Shown: piece by piece, positions 40,634 through 52,800 of the stretch | Numbering within the stretch: the first letter of the stretch is position 1 | Layout of the letters: every line of letters starts with the position of its first letter | Origin: Coriaria nepalensis | Taxonomy: Eukaryota; Streptophyta; Magnoliopsida; Cucurbitales; Coriariaceae | Assembly (NCBI GenBank): GCA_027186245.1 | Contig: CP114491.1 | Span: forward strand, 5,577,501 to 5,641,500 | DNA length: 64,000 nucleotides | Direction of reading: 5' to 3' | Translations under genes and position numbers: made by a program | The notes under the pieces: model-generated | What the model was told of the DNA's origin: nothing | The model's input: only the letters and a program-made list of their open reading frames with translations | The model's database searches: none

Positions 40634-42850
40634 GAATTCTATTTTCGCACCTCAAACAAACGTTTCGTGCATAACATGCAAATGATCTTTCAAGGACAAG
40701 CCTGCATTTCTTTCGCAAAAAAATTATTTCAGTGAGTCTCCTTTACCCATTAAATCATATGAATAGGGTTCGAAGGAATTCTATTTTTATACTTTCAACA
40801 GGAGTTTCGTGCATAACACGCTATCGACTTTTGAAGGACACATGTGCATATGTTTTGCCTAAATATTGCTTCATTGAGTCTCCCCAATCCACTAAATCAT
40901 TTGAAAATAATTCTAATGAATTCTATTTGTGCACTTGAAACACATGTTTCGTCATAACATGTAAATGATCTTAGAAGGACACGTGTGCATTTGTTTCGCC
41001 TAATAATCATTTCATTCAGCGTCCTCAAGCCATTAAATCGGATCAATGGGGTTCGAACGAATTCTATTTTTGCACTTCAATCACAAGTTTCATGGATAAC
41101 ATGCAATTGATTTTTGAAGAACACGTGTGCATTTGTTTCGCCTAAAAAATCATTTCATTGAGTCTCCTCAAGCCACTAAATCATTTGAAAGTAATTCGAA
41201 TGAATTCTATTTTTCGCACTTCAAACATAAGTTTCGTGCATGACATGCACATGATATTTGAATGACAAGTGTGCATTTGTTTCGCTTAAAAATGATTTCA
41301 ATGAGTCTTCACAACCTATTCAATCATATGAATAGAGTTCAAATGAATTCTATTTTTACACTTCAATCACAAGTTTCGTGCATAACATGATGCAATTGAT
41401 TTTCGAAGGACATGTTTGCGTATGTTTCGCCTAAAAATCATTTCACTTCATCTCTTCAAGCCACCAAAATCGTTTCAAAGGAGTTCCAATGAATTCTATT
41501 TCTCGCAGTTCAAACACTACTTTCATGCATAACATGCAAATGATCTTAGAATGACACGTGTGCATATGGTTCGCCTAAAAATCATTTTGACGTGTCTCCT
41601 CAGTCCACTAAATCATATGAATGAGGTTCGAACGAATTCTATTTTCGCACTTCAAAAAATCGTTTCGTGCATAACATGCAAATGATTTTTCAATGACATG
41701 TCTGCATTCCTTTCGCTTAAAAATTATTTCAATGAGTCTCCTTGACACATTAAATCATATTAATGGGGTTCGCATTAATTCTATTTTTACACTTCCAACA
41801 CAAGTTTCGTGCATAACATGCTATCGACTTTTCAGGGACACGTGTGCATACGTTTTGCCTAAATATTACTTCATTGAGTCTCCTCAAGCCACTAAATCAT
41901 TTGAAAGTAATTTGAATGAATTCAATTTTTGCACTTGAAAAACCTGTTTCGTCATAACATGCAAATGATGTTAGAAGGACACATGTGCATTTGTTTCGCC
42001 TAATAATCAATTCATTGACTGTCCTCAAGCCATTACATCATATCAATAGGGTTCGAAAGAATTCTATTTTTCCACTTCCTACACTAGTTTCGTGGATAAC
42101 ATGCAATCGATTTTTGAAGAACACGTATGCATTTGTTTCGCCTAATAATCATTTCATTCAGCGTCCTTAAGCCATTAAATCAGATCAATGGGGTTCGAAC
42201 GAATTCTATTTTTCCACTTCCTACACTAGTTTCGTGGATAACATGCAATCGATTTCTGAAGAACACGTATGCATTTGTTTCGCCTAAGAATCATTTTGTT
42301 GAGTCTCTTCAAGCCACTAAATCAATGCGAACACAAGTTTCGTGCATTTGTTTCGCCTAAAAAATCATTTCATTGAGTCTCCTCAAGCCACTAAATCATT
42401 TGAAAGTAATTCGAATGAATTCTATTTTTCGCACTTCAAACATAAGTTTCGTGCATGACATGCACATGATATTTGAATGACAAGTGTGCATTTGTTTCGC
42501 TTAAAAATGATTTCAATGAGTCTTCACAACCTATTCAATCATATGAATAGAGTTCAAATGAATTCTATTTTTACACTTCAATCACAAGTTTCGTGAGTAA
42601 CATGATGCAATTGATTTTCGAAGGACATGTGTGTGCGTATGTTTCGCCTAAAAATCATTTCACTTCGTCTCCTCAAGCCACTAAAATCGTTTCCAGGGAG
42701 TTCCAATGAATTCTATTTCTCGCAGTTCAAACACTACTTTCATGCATAACATGCAAATGATCTTAGAATGACACGTGTGCATATGGTTCGCCTAAAAATC
42801 ATTTTGACGTGTCTCCTCAGTCCACTAAATCATATGAACGAGGTTCGAAC
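40634..42850 (+). repeat. HOR copy with internal rearrangement, 2,217 bp
   Basis: Canonical until about 42,342, where ACACAAGTTTCGT in the short monomer passes straight into GCATTTGTTTCGCCTAAAAA of a different monomer type. The unit then runs through the CATAAGTTTCGTGCATGACA monomer before rejoining the usual order at TTTCGTGAGTAACATG (about 42,590). The net gain is 107 bases. Confidence 0.9.
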
Positions 42851-44960
42851 GAATTCTATTTTCGCACCTCAAACAAACGTTTCGTGCATAACATGCAAAT
42901 GATCTTTCAAGGACAAGCCTGCATTTCTTTCGCAAAAAAATTATTTCAGTGAGTCTCCTTTACCCATTAAATCATATGAATAGGGTTCGAAGGAATTCTA
43001 TTTTTATACTTTCAACAGGAGTTTCGTGCATAACACGCTATCGACTTTTGAAGGACACATGTGCATATGTTTTGCCTAAATATTGCTTCATTGAGTCTCC
43101 CCAATCCACTAAATCATTTGAAAATAATTCTAATGAATTCTATTTGTGCACTTGAAACACATGTTTCGTCATAACATGTAAATGATCTTAGAAGGACACG
43201 TGTGCATTTGTTTCGCCTAATAATCATTTCATTCAGCGTCCTCAAGCCATTAAATCGGATCAATGGGGTTCGAACGAATTCTATTTTTGCACTTCAATCA
43301 CAAGTTTCATGGATAACATGCAATTGATTTTTGAAGAACACGTGTGCATTTGTTTCGCCTAAAAAATCATTTCATTGAGTCTCCTCAAGCCACTAAATCA
43401 TTTGAAAGTAATTCGAATGAATTCTATTTTTCGCACTTCAAACATAAGTTTCGTGCATGACATGCACATGATATTTGAATGACAAGTGTGCATTTGTTTC
43501 GCTTAAAAATGATTTCAATGAGTCTTCACAACCTATTCAATCATATGAATAGAGTTCAAATGAATTCTATTTTTACACTTCAATCACAAGTTTCGTGCAT
43601 AACATGATGCAATTGATTTTCGAAGGACATGTTTGCGTATGTTTCGCCTAAAAATCATTTCACTTCATCTCTTCAAGCCACCAAAATCGTTTCAAAGGAG
43701 TTCCAATGAATTCTATTTCTCGCAGTTCAAACACTACTTTCATGCATAACATGCAAATGATCTTAGAATGACACGTGTGCATATGGTTCGCCTAAAAATC
43801 ATTTTGACGTGTCTCCTCAGTCCACTAAATCATATGAATGAGGTTCGAACGAATTCTATTTTCGCACTTCAAAAAATCGTTTCGTGCATAACATGCAAAT
43901 GATTTTTCAATGACATGTCTGCATTCCTTTCGCTTAAAAATTATTTCAATGAGTCTCCTTGACACATTAAATCATATTAATGGGGTTCGCATTAATTCTA
44001 TTTTTACACTTCCAACACAAGTTTCGTGCATAACATGCTATCGACTTTTCAGGGACACGTGTGCATACGTTTTGCCTAAATATTACTTCATTGAGTCTCC
44101 TCAAGCCACTAAATCATTTGAAAGTAATTTGAATGAATTCAATTTTTGCACTTGAAAAACCTGTTTCGTCATAACATGCAAATGATGTTAGAAGGACACA
44201 TGTGCATTTGTTTCGCCTAATAATCAATTCATTGACTGTCCTCAAGCCATTACATCATATCAATAGGGTTCGAAAGAATTCTATTTTTCCACTTCCTACA
44301 CTAGTTTCGTGGATAACATGCAATCGATTTTTGAAGAACACGTATGCATTTGTTTCGCCTAATAATCATTTCATTCAGCGTCCTTAAGCCATTAAATCAG
44401 ATCAATGGGGTTCGAACGAATTCTATTTTTCCACTTCCTACACTAGTTTCGTGGATAACATGCAATCGATTTCTGAAGAACACGTATGCATTTGTTTCGC
44501 CTAAGAATCATTTTGTTGAGTCTCTTCAAGCCACTAAATCAATGCGAACACAAGTTTCGTACATAAACATGCAAATGATATTTGAATGACAAGTGTGCAT
44601 TTGTTTCGCTTAAAAATAATTTTAATGAGTCTCCACAACCTATTAAATCAATATGAATAGAGTTCAAATGAATTCTATTTTTACACTTCAATCACAAGTT
44701 TCGTGAGTAACATGATGCAATTGATTTTCGAAGGACATGTGTGTGCGTATGTTTCGCCTAAAAATCATTTCACTTCGTCTCCTCAAGCCACTAAAATCGT
44801 TTCCAGGGAGTTCCAATGAATTCTATTTCTCGCAGTTCAAACACTACTTTCATGCATAACATGCAAATGATCTTAGAATGACACGTGTGCATATGGTTCG
44901 CCTAAAAATCATTTTGACGTGTCTCCTCAGTCCACTAAATCATATGAACGAGGTTCGAAC
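42851..44960 (+). repeat. Canonical 2,110-bp HOR copy
   Basis: Same length and monomer order as the 32-40 kb copies, so the rearranged neighbour is an interruption inside the homogeneous array and not its edge. Confidence 0.93.
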
Positions 44961-47900
44961 GAATTCTATTTTCGCACCTCAAACAAACGTTTCGTGCATA
45001 ACATGCAAATGATCTTTCAAGGACAAGCCTGCATTTCTTTCGCAAAAAAATTATTTCCATGAGTCTCCTTTACCCATTAAATCATATGAATAGGGTTCAA
45101 AGGAATTCTATTTTTATACTTTCAACAGAAGTTTCGTGCATAACACGCTATCGACTTTTGAAGGACACGTGTGCATATGTTTTGCCTAAATATTGCTTCA
45201 TTGAGTCTCCCCAATCCACTAAATCATTTGAAAATAATTCTAATGAATTCTATTTGTGCACTTGAAACACATGTTTCGTCATAACATGTAAATGATCTTA
45301 GAAGGACACGTGTGCATTTGTTTCACCTAATAATCATTTCATTCAGCGTCCTCAAGCCATTAAATAAGATCAATGGGGTTCGAACGAATTCTATTTTTGC
45401 ACTTCAATCACAAGTTTCATGGATAACATGCAATTGATTTTTGAAGAACACGTGTGCATTTGTTTCGCCTAAAAAATCATTTTGATTGAGTCTCCTCAAG
45501 CCACTAAATCATTTGAAAGTAATTCGAATGAATTCTATTTTTCGCACTTCAAACATAAGTTTCATGCATGACATGCACATGATATTTGAATGACAAGTGT
45601 GCATTTGTTTCGCTTAAAAATGATTTCAATGAGTCTTCACAACCTATTCAATCATATGACTAGAGTTCAAATGAATTCTATTTTTACACTTCAATCACAA
45701 GTTTCGTGCATAACATGATGCAATTGATTTTCGAAGGACATGTTTGCGTATGTTTCGCCTAAAAATCATTTCACTTCATCTCTTCAAGCCACCAAAATCG
45801 TTTCAAAGGAGTTCCAATGAATTCTATTTCTCGCAGTTCAAACACTACTTTCATGCATAACATGCAAATGATCTTAGAATGACACGTGTGCATATGGTTC
45901 GCCTAAAAATCATTTTGACGTGTCTCCTCAGTCCACTAAATCATATGAATGAGGTTCGAACGAATTCTATTTTCGCACCTCAAACAAACGTTTCGTGCAT
46001 GACATGCAAGTGATCTTTCAAGGACAAGTCTGCATTTCTTTCGCTTAAAAATTATTTCAATGAGTCTCCTTGACACATTAAATCATATTAATGGGGCTCG
46101 CATTAATTCTATTTTTACACTTCCAACACAAGTTTCGTGCATAACATGCTATCGACTTTTCTAGGACACGTGTGCATATATATGTTTTGCCTAAATATTA
46201 CTTCATTGAGTCTCCCCAATCACTAAATCATTTGAAAATAATTCTAATGAATTCTATTTTTGCACTTGAAACACATGTTTCGTCATAACATGTAAATGAT
46301 CTTAGAAGGACACGTGTGCATTTGTTTCGCCTAATAATCATTTCATTCAGCGTCCTTAAGCCATTAAATCAGATCAATGGGGCTCGAACGAATTCTATTT
46401 TTCCACTTCCTACACTAGTTTCGTGGATAACATGCAATCGATTTCTGAAGAACACGTATGCATTTGTTTCGCCTAAGAATCATTTTATTGAGTATCTTCA
46501 AGCCACTAAATCAATGCGAACACAAGTTTCGTACATAAACATGCAAATGATATTTGAATGACAAGTGTGCATTTGTTTCGCTTAAAAATAATTTTAATGA
46601 GTCTCCACAACCTATTAAATCAATATGAATAGAGTTCAAATGAATTCTATTTTTACACTTCAATCACAAGTTTTGTGAGTAACATGATGCAATTGATTTT
46701 CGAAGGACATGTGTTTGCGTATGTTTCGCCTAAAAATCATTTCACTTCGTCTCTTCATGCCACTAAATTCGTTTCAAAGGAGTTCCAATGAATTCAATTT
46801 ATCGCAGTTCAAACACTACTTTCATGCATAACATGCAAATGATCTTAGAATGACACGTGTGCATATGGTTCGCCTAAAAATCATTTTGACGTGTCTCCTC
46901 CGTCCACTAAATCATATGAATGAGGTTCGAACGAATTCTATTTTCGCACCTCAAACAAACGTTTCGTGCATAACATGCAAGTGATCTTTCAAGGACAAGT
47001 CTGCATTTCTTTCGCTTAAAAATTATTTCAATGAGTCTCCTTGACACATTAAATCATATTAATGGGGCTCGCATTAATTCTATTTTTACCCTTCCAACAC
47101 AAGTTTCGTGCATAACATGCTATCGACTTTTCTGGGACACGTGTGCATATATATGTTTTGCCTAAATATTACTTCATTGAGTCTCCCCAATCACTAAATG
47201 ATTTGAAAATAATTCTAATGAATTCTATTTTTGCACTTGAAACACATGTTTCGTCATAACATGTAAATGATCTTAGAAGGACACGTGTGCATTTTTTTCG
47301 CCTTATAATCATTTCATTCAGCGTCCTTAAGCCATTAAATCAGATCAATGGGGTTCGAACGAATTCTATTTTTCCACTTCCTACACTAGTTTCGTGGATA
47401 ACATGCAATCGATTTCTGAAGAACACGTATGCATTTGTTTCGCCTAAGAATCATTTTGTTGAGTCTCTTCAAGCCACTAAATCAATGCGAACACAAGTTT
47501 CGTACATAAACATGCAAATGATATTTGAATGACAAGTGTGCATTTGTTTCGCTTAAAAATAATTTTAATGAGTCTCCACAACCTATTAAATCAATATGAA
47601 TAGAGTTCAAATGAATTCTATTTTTACACTTCAATCACAAGTTTCGTGAGTAACATGATGCAATTGATTTTCGAAGGACATGTGTGTGCGTATGTTTCGC
47701 CTAAAAATCATTTCACTTCGTCTCCTCAAGCCACTAAAATCGTTTCCAAGGAGTTCCAATGAATTCTATTTCTCGCAGTTCAAACACTACTTTCATGCAT
47801 AACATGCAAATGATCTTAGAATGACATGTGTGCATATGGTTCGCCTAAAAATCATTTTGACGTGTCTCCTCAGTCCACTAAATCATATGAACGAGGTTCG

Positions 47901-49874
47901 AACGAATTCTATTTTCGCACCTCAAACAAACATTTCGCGCATAACATGCAAATGATCTTTCAAGGACAAGCCTGCATTTCTTTCGCAAAAAAATTATTTC
48001 CATGAGTCTCCTTTACCCATTAAATCATATGAATAGGGTTCAAAGGAATTCTATTTTTATACTTTCAACAGAAGTTTCGTGCATAACACGCTATCGACTT
48101 TTGAAGGACACGTGTGCATATGTTTTGCCTAAATATTGCTTCATTGAGTCTCCCCAATCCACTAAATCATTTGAAAATAATTCTAATGAATTCTATTTGT
48201 GCACTTGAAACACATGTTTCGTCATAACATGTAAATGATCTTAGAAGGACACGTGTGCATTTGTTTCGCCTAATAATCATTTCATTCAGCGTCCTCAAGC
48301 CATTAAATCGGATCAATGGGGTTCGAACGAATTCTATTTTTGCACTTCAATCACAAGTTTCATGGATAACATGCAATTGATTTTTGAAGAACACGTGTGC
48401 ATTTGTTTCGCCTAAAAAATCATTTCATTGAGTCTCCTCAAGCCACTAAATCATTTGAAAGTAATTCGAATGAATTCTATTTTTCGCACTTCAAACATAA
48501 GTTTCGTGCATGACATGCACATGATATTTGAATGACAAGTGTGCATTTGTTTCGCTTAAAAATGATTTCAATGAGTCTTCACAACCTATTCAATCATATG
48601 AATAGAGTTCAAATGAATTCTATTTTTACACTTCAATCACAAGTTTCGTGCATAACATGATGCAATTGATTTTCGAAGGACATGTTTGCGTATGTTTCGC
48701 CTAAAAATCATTTCACTTCATCTCTTCAAGCCACCAAAATCGTTTCAAAGGAGTTCCAATGAATTCTATTTCTCGCAGTTCAAACACTACTTTCATGCAT
48801 AACATGCAAATGATCTTAGAATGACACGTGTGCATATGGTTCGCCTAAAAATCATTTTGACGCGTCTCCTCCGTCCACTAAATCATATGAATGAGGTTCG
48901 AACGAATTCTATTTTCGCACCTCAAACAAACATTTCGTGCATAACATGCAAGTGATCTTTCAAGGACAAGTCTGCATTTCTTTCGCTTAAAAATTATTTC
49001 AATGAGTCTCCTTGACACATTAAATCATATTAATGGGGCTCGCATTAATTCTATTTTTACCCTTCCAACACAAGTTTCGTGCATAACATGCTATCGACTT
49101 TTCTGGGACACGTGTGCATATATATGTTTTGCCTAAATATTACTTCATTGAGTCTCCCCAATCACTAAATGATTTGAAAATAATTCTAATGAATTCTATT
49201 TTTGCACTTGAAACACATGTTTCGTCATACCATGTAAATGATCTTAGAAGGACACGTGTGCATTTTTTTCGCCTTATAATCATTTCATTCAGCGTCCTTA
49301 AGCCATTAAATCAGATCAATGGGGTTCGAACGAATTCTATTTTTCCACTTCCTACACTAGTTTCGTGGATAACATGCAATCGATTTCTGAAGAACACGTA
49401 TGCATTTGTTTCGCCTAGGAATCATTTTATTGAGTCTCTTCAAGCCACTAAATCAATGCGAACACAAGTTTCGTACATAAACATGCAAATGATATTTGAA
49501 TGACAAGTGTGCATTTGTTTCGCTTAAAAATAATTTTAATGAGTCTCCACAACCTATTAAATCAATATGAATAGAGTTCAAATGAATTCTATTTTTACAC
49601 TTCAATCACAAGTTTCGTGAGTAACATGATGCAATTGATTTTCGAAGGACATGTGTTTGCGTATGTTTCGCCTAAAAATCATTTCACTTCGTCTCCTCAA
49701 GCCACTAAAATCGTTTCCAAGGAGTTCCAATGAATTCAATTTCTCGCAGTTCAAACACTACTTTCATGCATAACATGCAAATGATCTTAGAATTACACGT
49801 GTGCATATGGTTCGCCTAAAAATCATTTTGACGTGTCTCCTCAGTCCACTAAATCATATGAATGAGGTTCGAAC
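44961..49874 (+). repeat. HOR relatives built from 1,000 and 971-bp halves
   Basis: Marker starts at 44961, 45962, 46933, 47904, 48904 and 49875 give steps 1001, 971, 971, 1000 and 971. The 1,000-bp half equals the first half of the canonical HOR. The 971-bp half has the GCATATATATGTTTTG monomer and lacks one monomer of the canonical second half. This looks like an unexpanded relative of the 2,110-bp unit. Confidence 0.88.
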
Positions 49875-52800
49875 GAATTCTATTTTCGCACCTCAAACAA
49901 ACGTTTCGGGCATAACATGCAAATGATCTTTCAAGGACAAGCCTGCATTTCTTTCGCAAAAAAATTATTTCCGTGAGTCTCCTTTACCCATTAAATCATA
50001 TGAATAGGGTTCGAAGGAATTCTATTTTTATACTTTCAACAGAAGTTTCGTGCATAACACGCTATCGACTTTTGAAGGACACGTGTGCATATGTTTTGCC
50101 TAAATATTGCTTCATTGAGTCTCCCCAATCCACTAAATCCTTTGAAAATAATTCTAATGAATTCTATTTTTGCACTTGAAACACATGTTTCGTCATAACA
50201 TGTAAAAGATTTTAGAAGGACGCGTGTGCATTTCTTTCGCCTAATAATCATTTCATTCAGCGTCCTCAAGCCATTAAATCAGATCAATGGGGTTCGAACG
50301 AATTCTATTTTTGCACTTCAATCACAAGTTTCATGGATAACATGCAATTTATTTTTGAAGAACACGTGTGCATTTGTTTCGCCTAAAAAATCATTTCATT
50401 GAGTCTCCTCAAGCCACTAAATCATTTGAAAGTAATTCGAATGAATTCTATTTTTCGCACTTCAAACATAAGTTTCGTGCATGACATGAACATGATATTT
50501 GAATGACAAGTGTGCATTTGTTTCGCTTAAAAATGATTTCGATGAGTCTTCACAACCTATTCAATCATATGAATAGAGTTCAAATGAATTCTATTTTTAC
50601 ACCTCAATCACAAGTTTCGTGCATAACATGATGCAATTGATTTTCGAAGGACATGTTTGCGTATGTTTCGCCTAAAAATCATTTCACTTCTTCTCTTCAA
50701 GCCACTAAAATCGGTTCAAAGGAGTTCCAATGAATTCTATTTCTCGCAGTTCAGACACTATCTTCATGCATAACATGCAAATGATTTTAGAATAACACGT
50801 GTGCATATGGTTCGCCTAAAAATCATTTTGACGTGTCTCCTCAGTCCACTAAATCATATGAATGAGGTTCGAATGAATTCTATTTTCGCACCTCAAACAA
50901 ACGTTTCGTGCATAACATGCAAATGATTTTTCAATGACATGTCTGCATTCCTATTAAATCATATGAATAGGGTTTGAAGGAATTCTATTTTTATACTTTC
51001 AACAGAAGTTTCGTGCATAACACGCTATCGACTTTTGAAGGACACGTGTGCATATATGTTTTGCCTAAATATTACTTCATTGAGTCTCCCCAATCCACTA
51101 AATCATTTGAAAATAATTCTAATGAATTCTATTTTTGCACTTGAAACACATGTTTCGTCATAACATGTAAATGATCTTAGAAGGACACGTGTGCATTTGT
51201 TTTGCCTAATAATCATTTCATTCAGCGTCCTCAAGCCATTAAATCATATCAATGTGGTTCGAACGAATTCTATTTTTGCACTTCAATCACAAGTTTCATG
51301 GATAACATGCAATTGATTTTTGAAGAACACGTGTGCATTTGTTTCGCCTAAAAACTCATTTCATTGAGTCTCCTCAAGCCACTAAATCATTTGAAAGTAA
51401 TTCGAATGAATTCTATTTTTCGCACTTCAAACATAAGTTTCGTGCATGACATGCACATGATATTTGAATGACAAGTGTGCATTTGTTTCGCTTAAAAATG
51501 ATTTCAATGAGTCTTCACAACCTATTCAATCATATGAATAGAGTTCAAATGAATTCTATTTTTACACTTCAATCACAAGTTTCGTGAGTAACATGATGCA
51601 ATTGATTTTCGAAGGACATGTTTGCGTATGTTTCGCCTAAAAATCATTTCACTTCGTCTCTTCATGCCACTAAATTCGTTTCAAAGGAGTTCCAATGAAT
51701 TCAATTTATCGCAGTTCAAACACTACTTTCATGCATAACATGCAAATGATCTTAGAATTACACGTGTGCATATGGTTCGCCTAAAAATCATTTTGACGTG
51801 TCTCCTCAGTCCACTAAATCATATGAATGAGGTTCGAACGAATTCTATTTTCGCACCTCAAACTAACGTTTCGTGTATAACATGCAAGTGATCTTTCAAG
51901 GATAAGTCTGCATTTCTTTCGCTTAAAAATTATTTCAATGAGTCTCCTTGACACATGAAATCATATTAATGGGGCTCGCATTAATTCTATTTTTACACTT
52001 CCAACACAAGTTTCGTGCATAACATGCTATCGACTTTTTCGGGACACGTGTGCATATGTTTTGCCTAAATATTACTTCATTGAGTCTCCTCAAGCCACTA
52101 AATCATTTGAAAGTAATTTGAATGAATTCTAATTTTGCACTTGAAATACATGTTTCGTCATAACATGCAAATGATGTTAGAAGGACACATGTGCATTTGT
52201 TTCGCCTAATAATCATTTCACTGACTGTCCTCAAGCCATTAAATCAGATCAATAGGGTTCGAAAGAATTCTATTTTTCCACTTCCTACACTAGTTTCCTG
52301 GATAACATGCAATTGATTTTTGAAGAACATGTGTGCATTTGTTTCGCCTAAAAAATCATTTCATTGAGTCTCCTCAACCACTAAATCATTTGAAAGTAAT
52401 TCGAATGAATTCTATTTTTCACACTTCAAACATAAGTTTCGTGCATGACATGCACATGATATTTGAATGACAAGTGTGCATTTGTTTCGCTAAAAAATGA
52501 TTTCAATGAGTCTTCACAACCTATTCAATCACATGAATAGAGTTCAAATGAATTCTATTTTTACACTTCAATCACAAGTTTCGTGCATAACATGGTGCAA
52601 TTGATTTTCGAAGGACATGTTTGCGTATGTTTCGCCTAAAAATCATTTCACTTCGTCTCTTCAAGCCACTAAAATCGTTTCAAAGGAGTTCAAATGAATT
52701 CTATTTCTCGCAGTTCAAAACACTACTTTCATGCATAACATGCAAATGATCTTAGAATGACACGTGTGCTTATGGTTCGCCTAAAAATCATTTTGACGTG

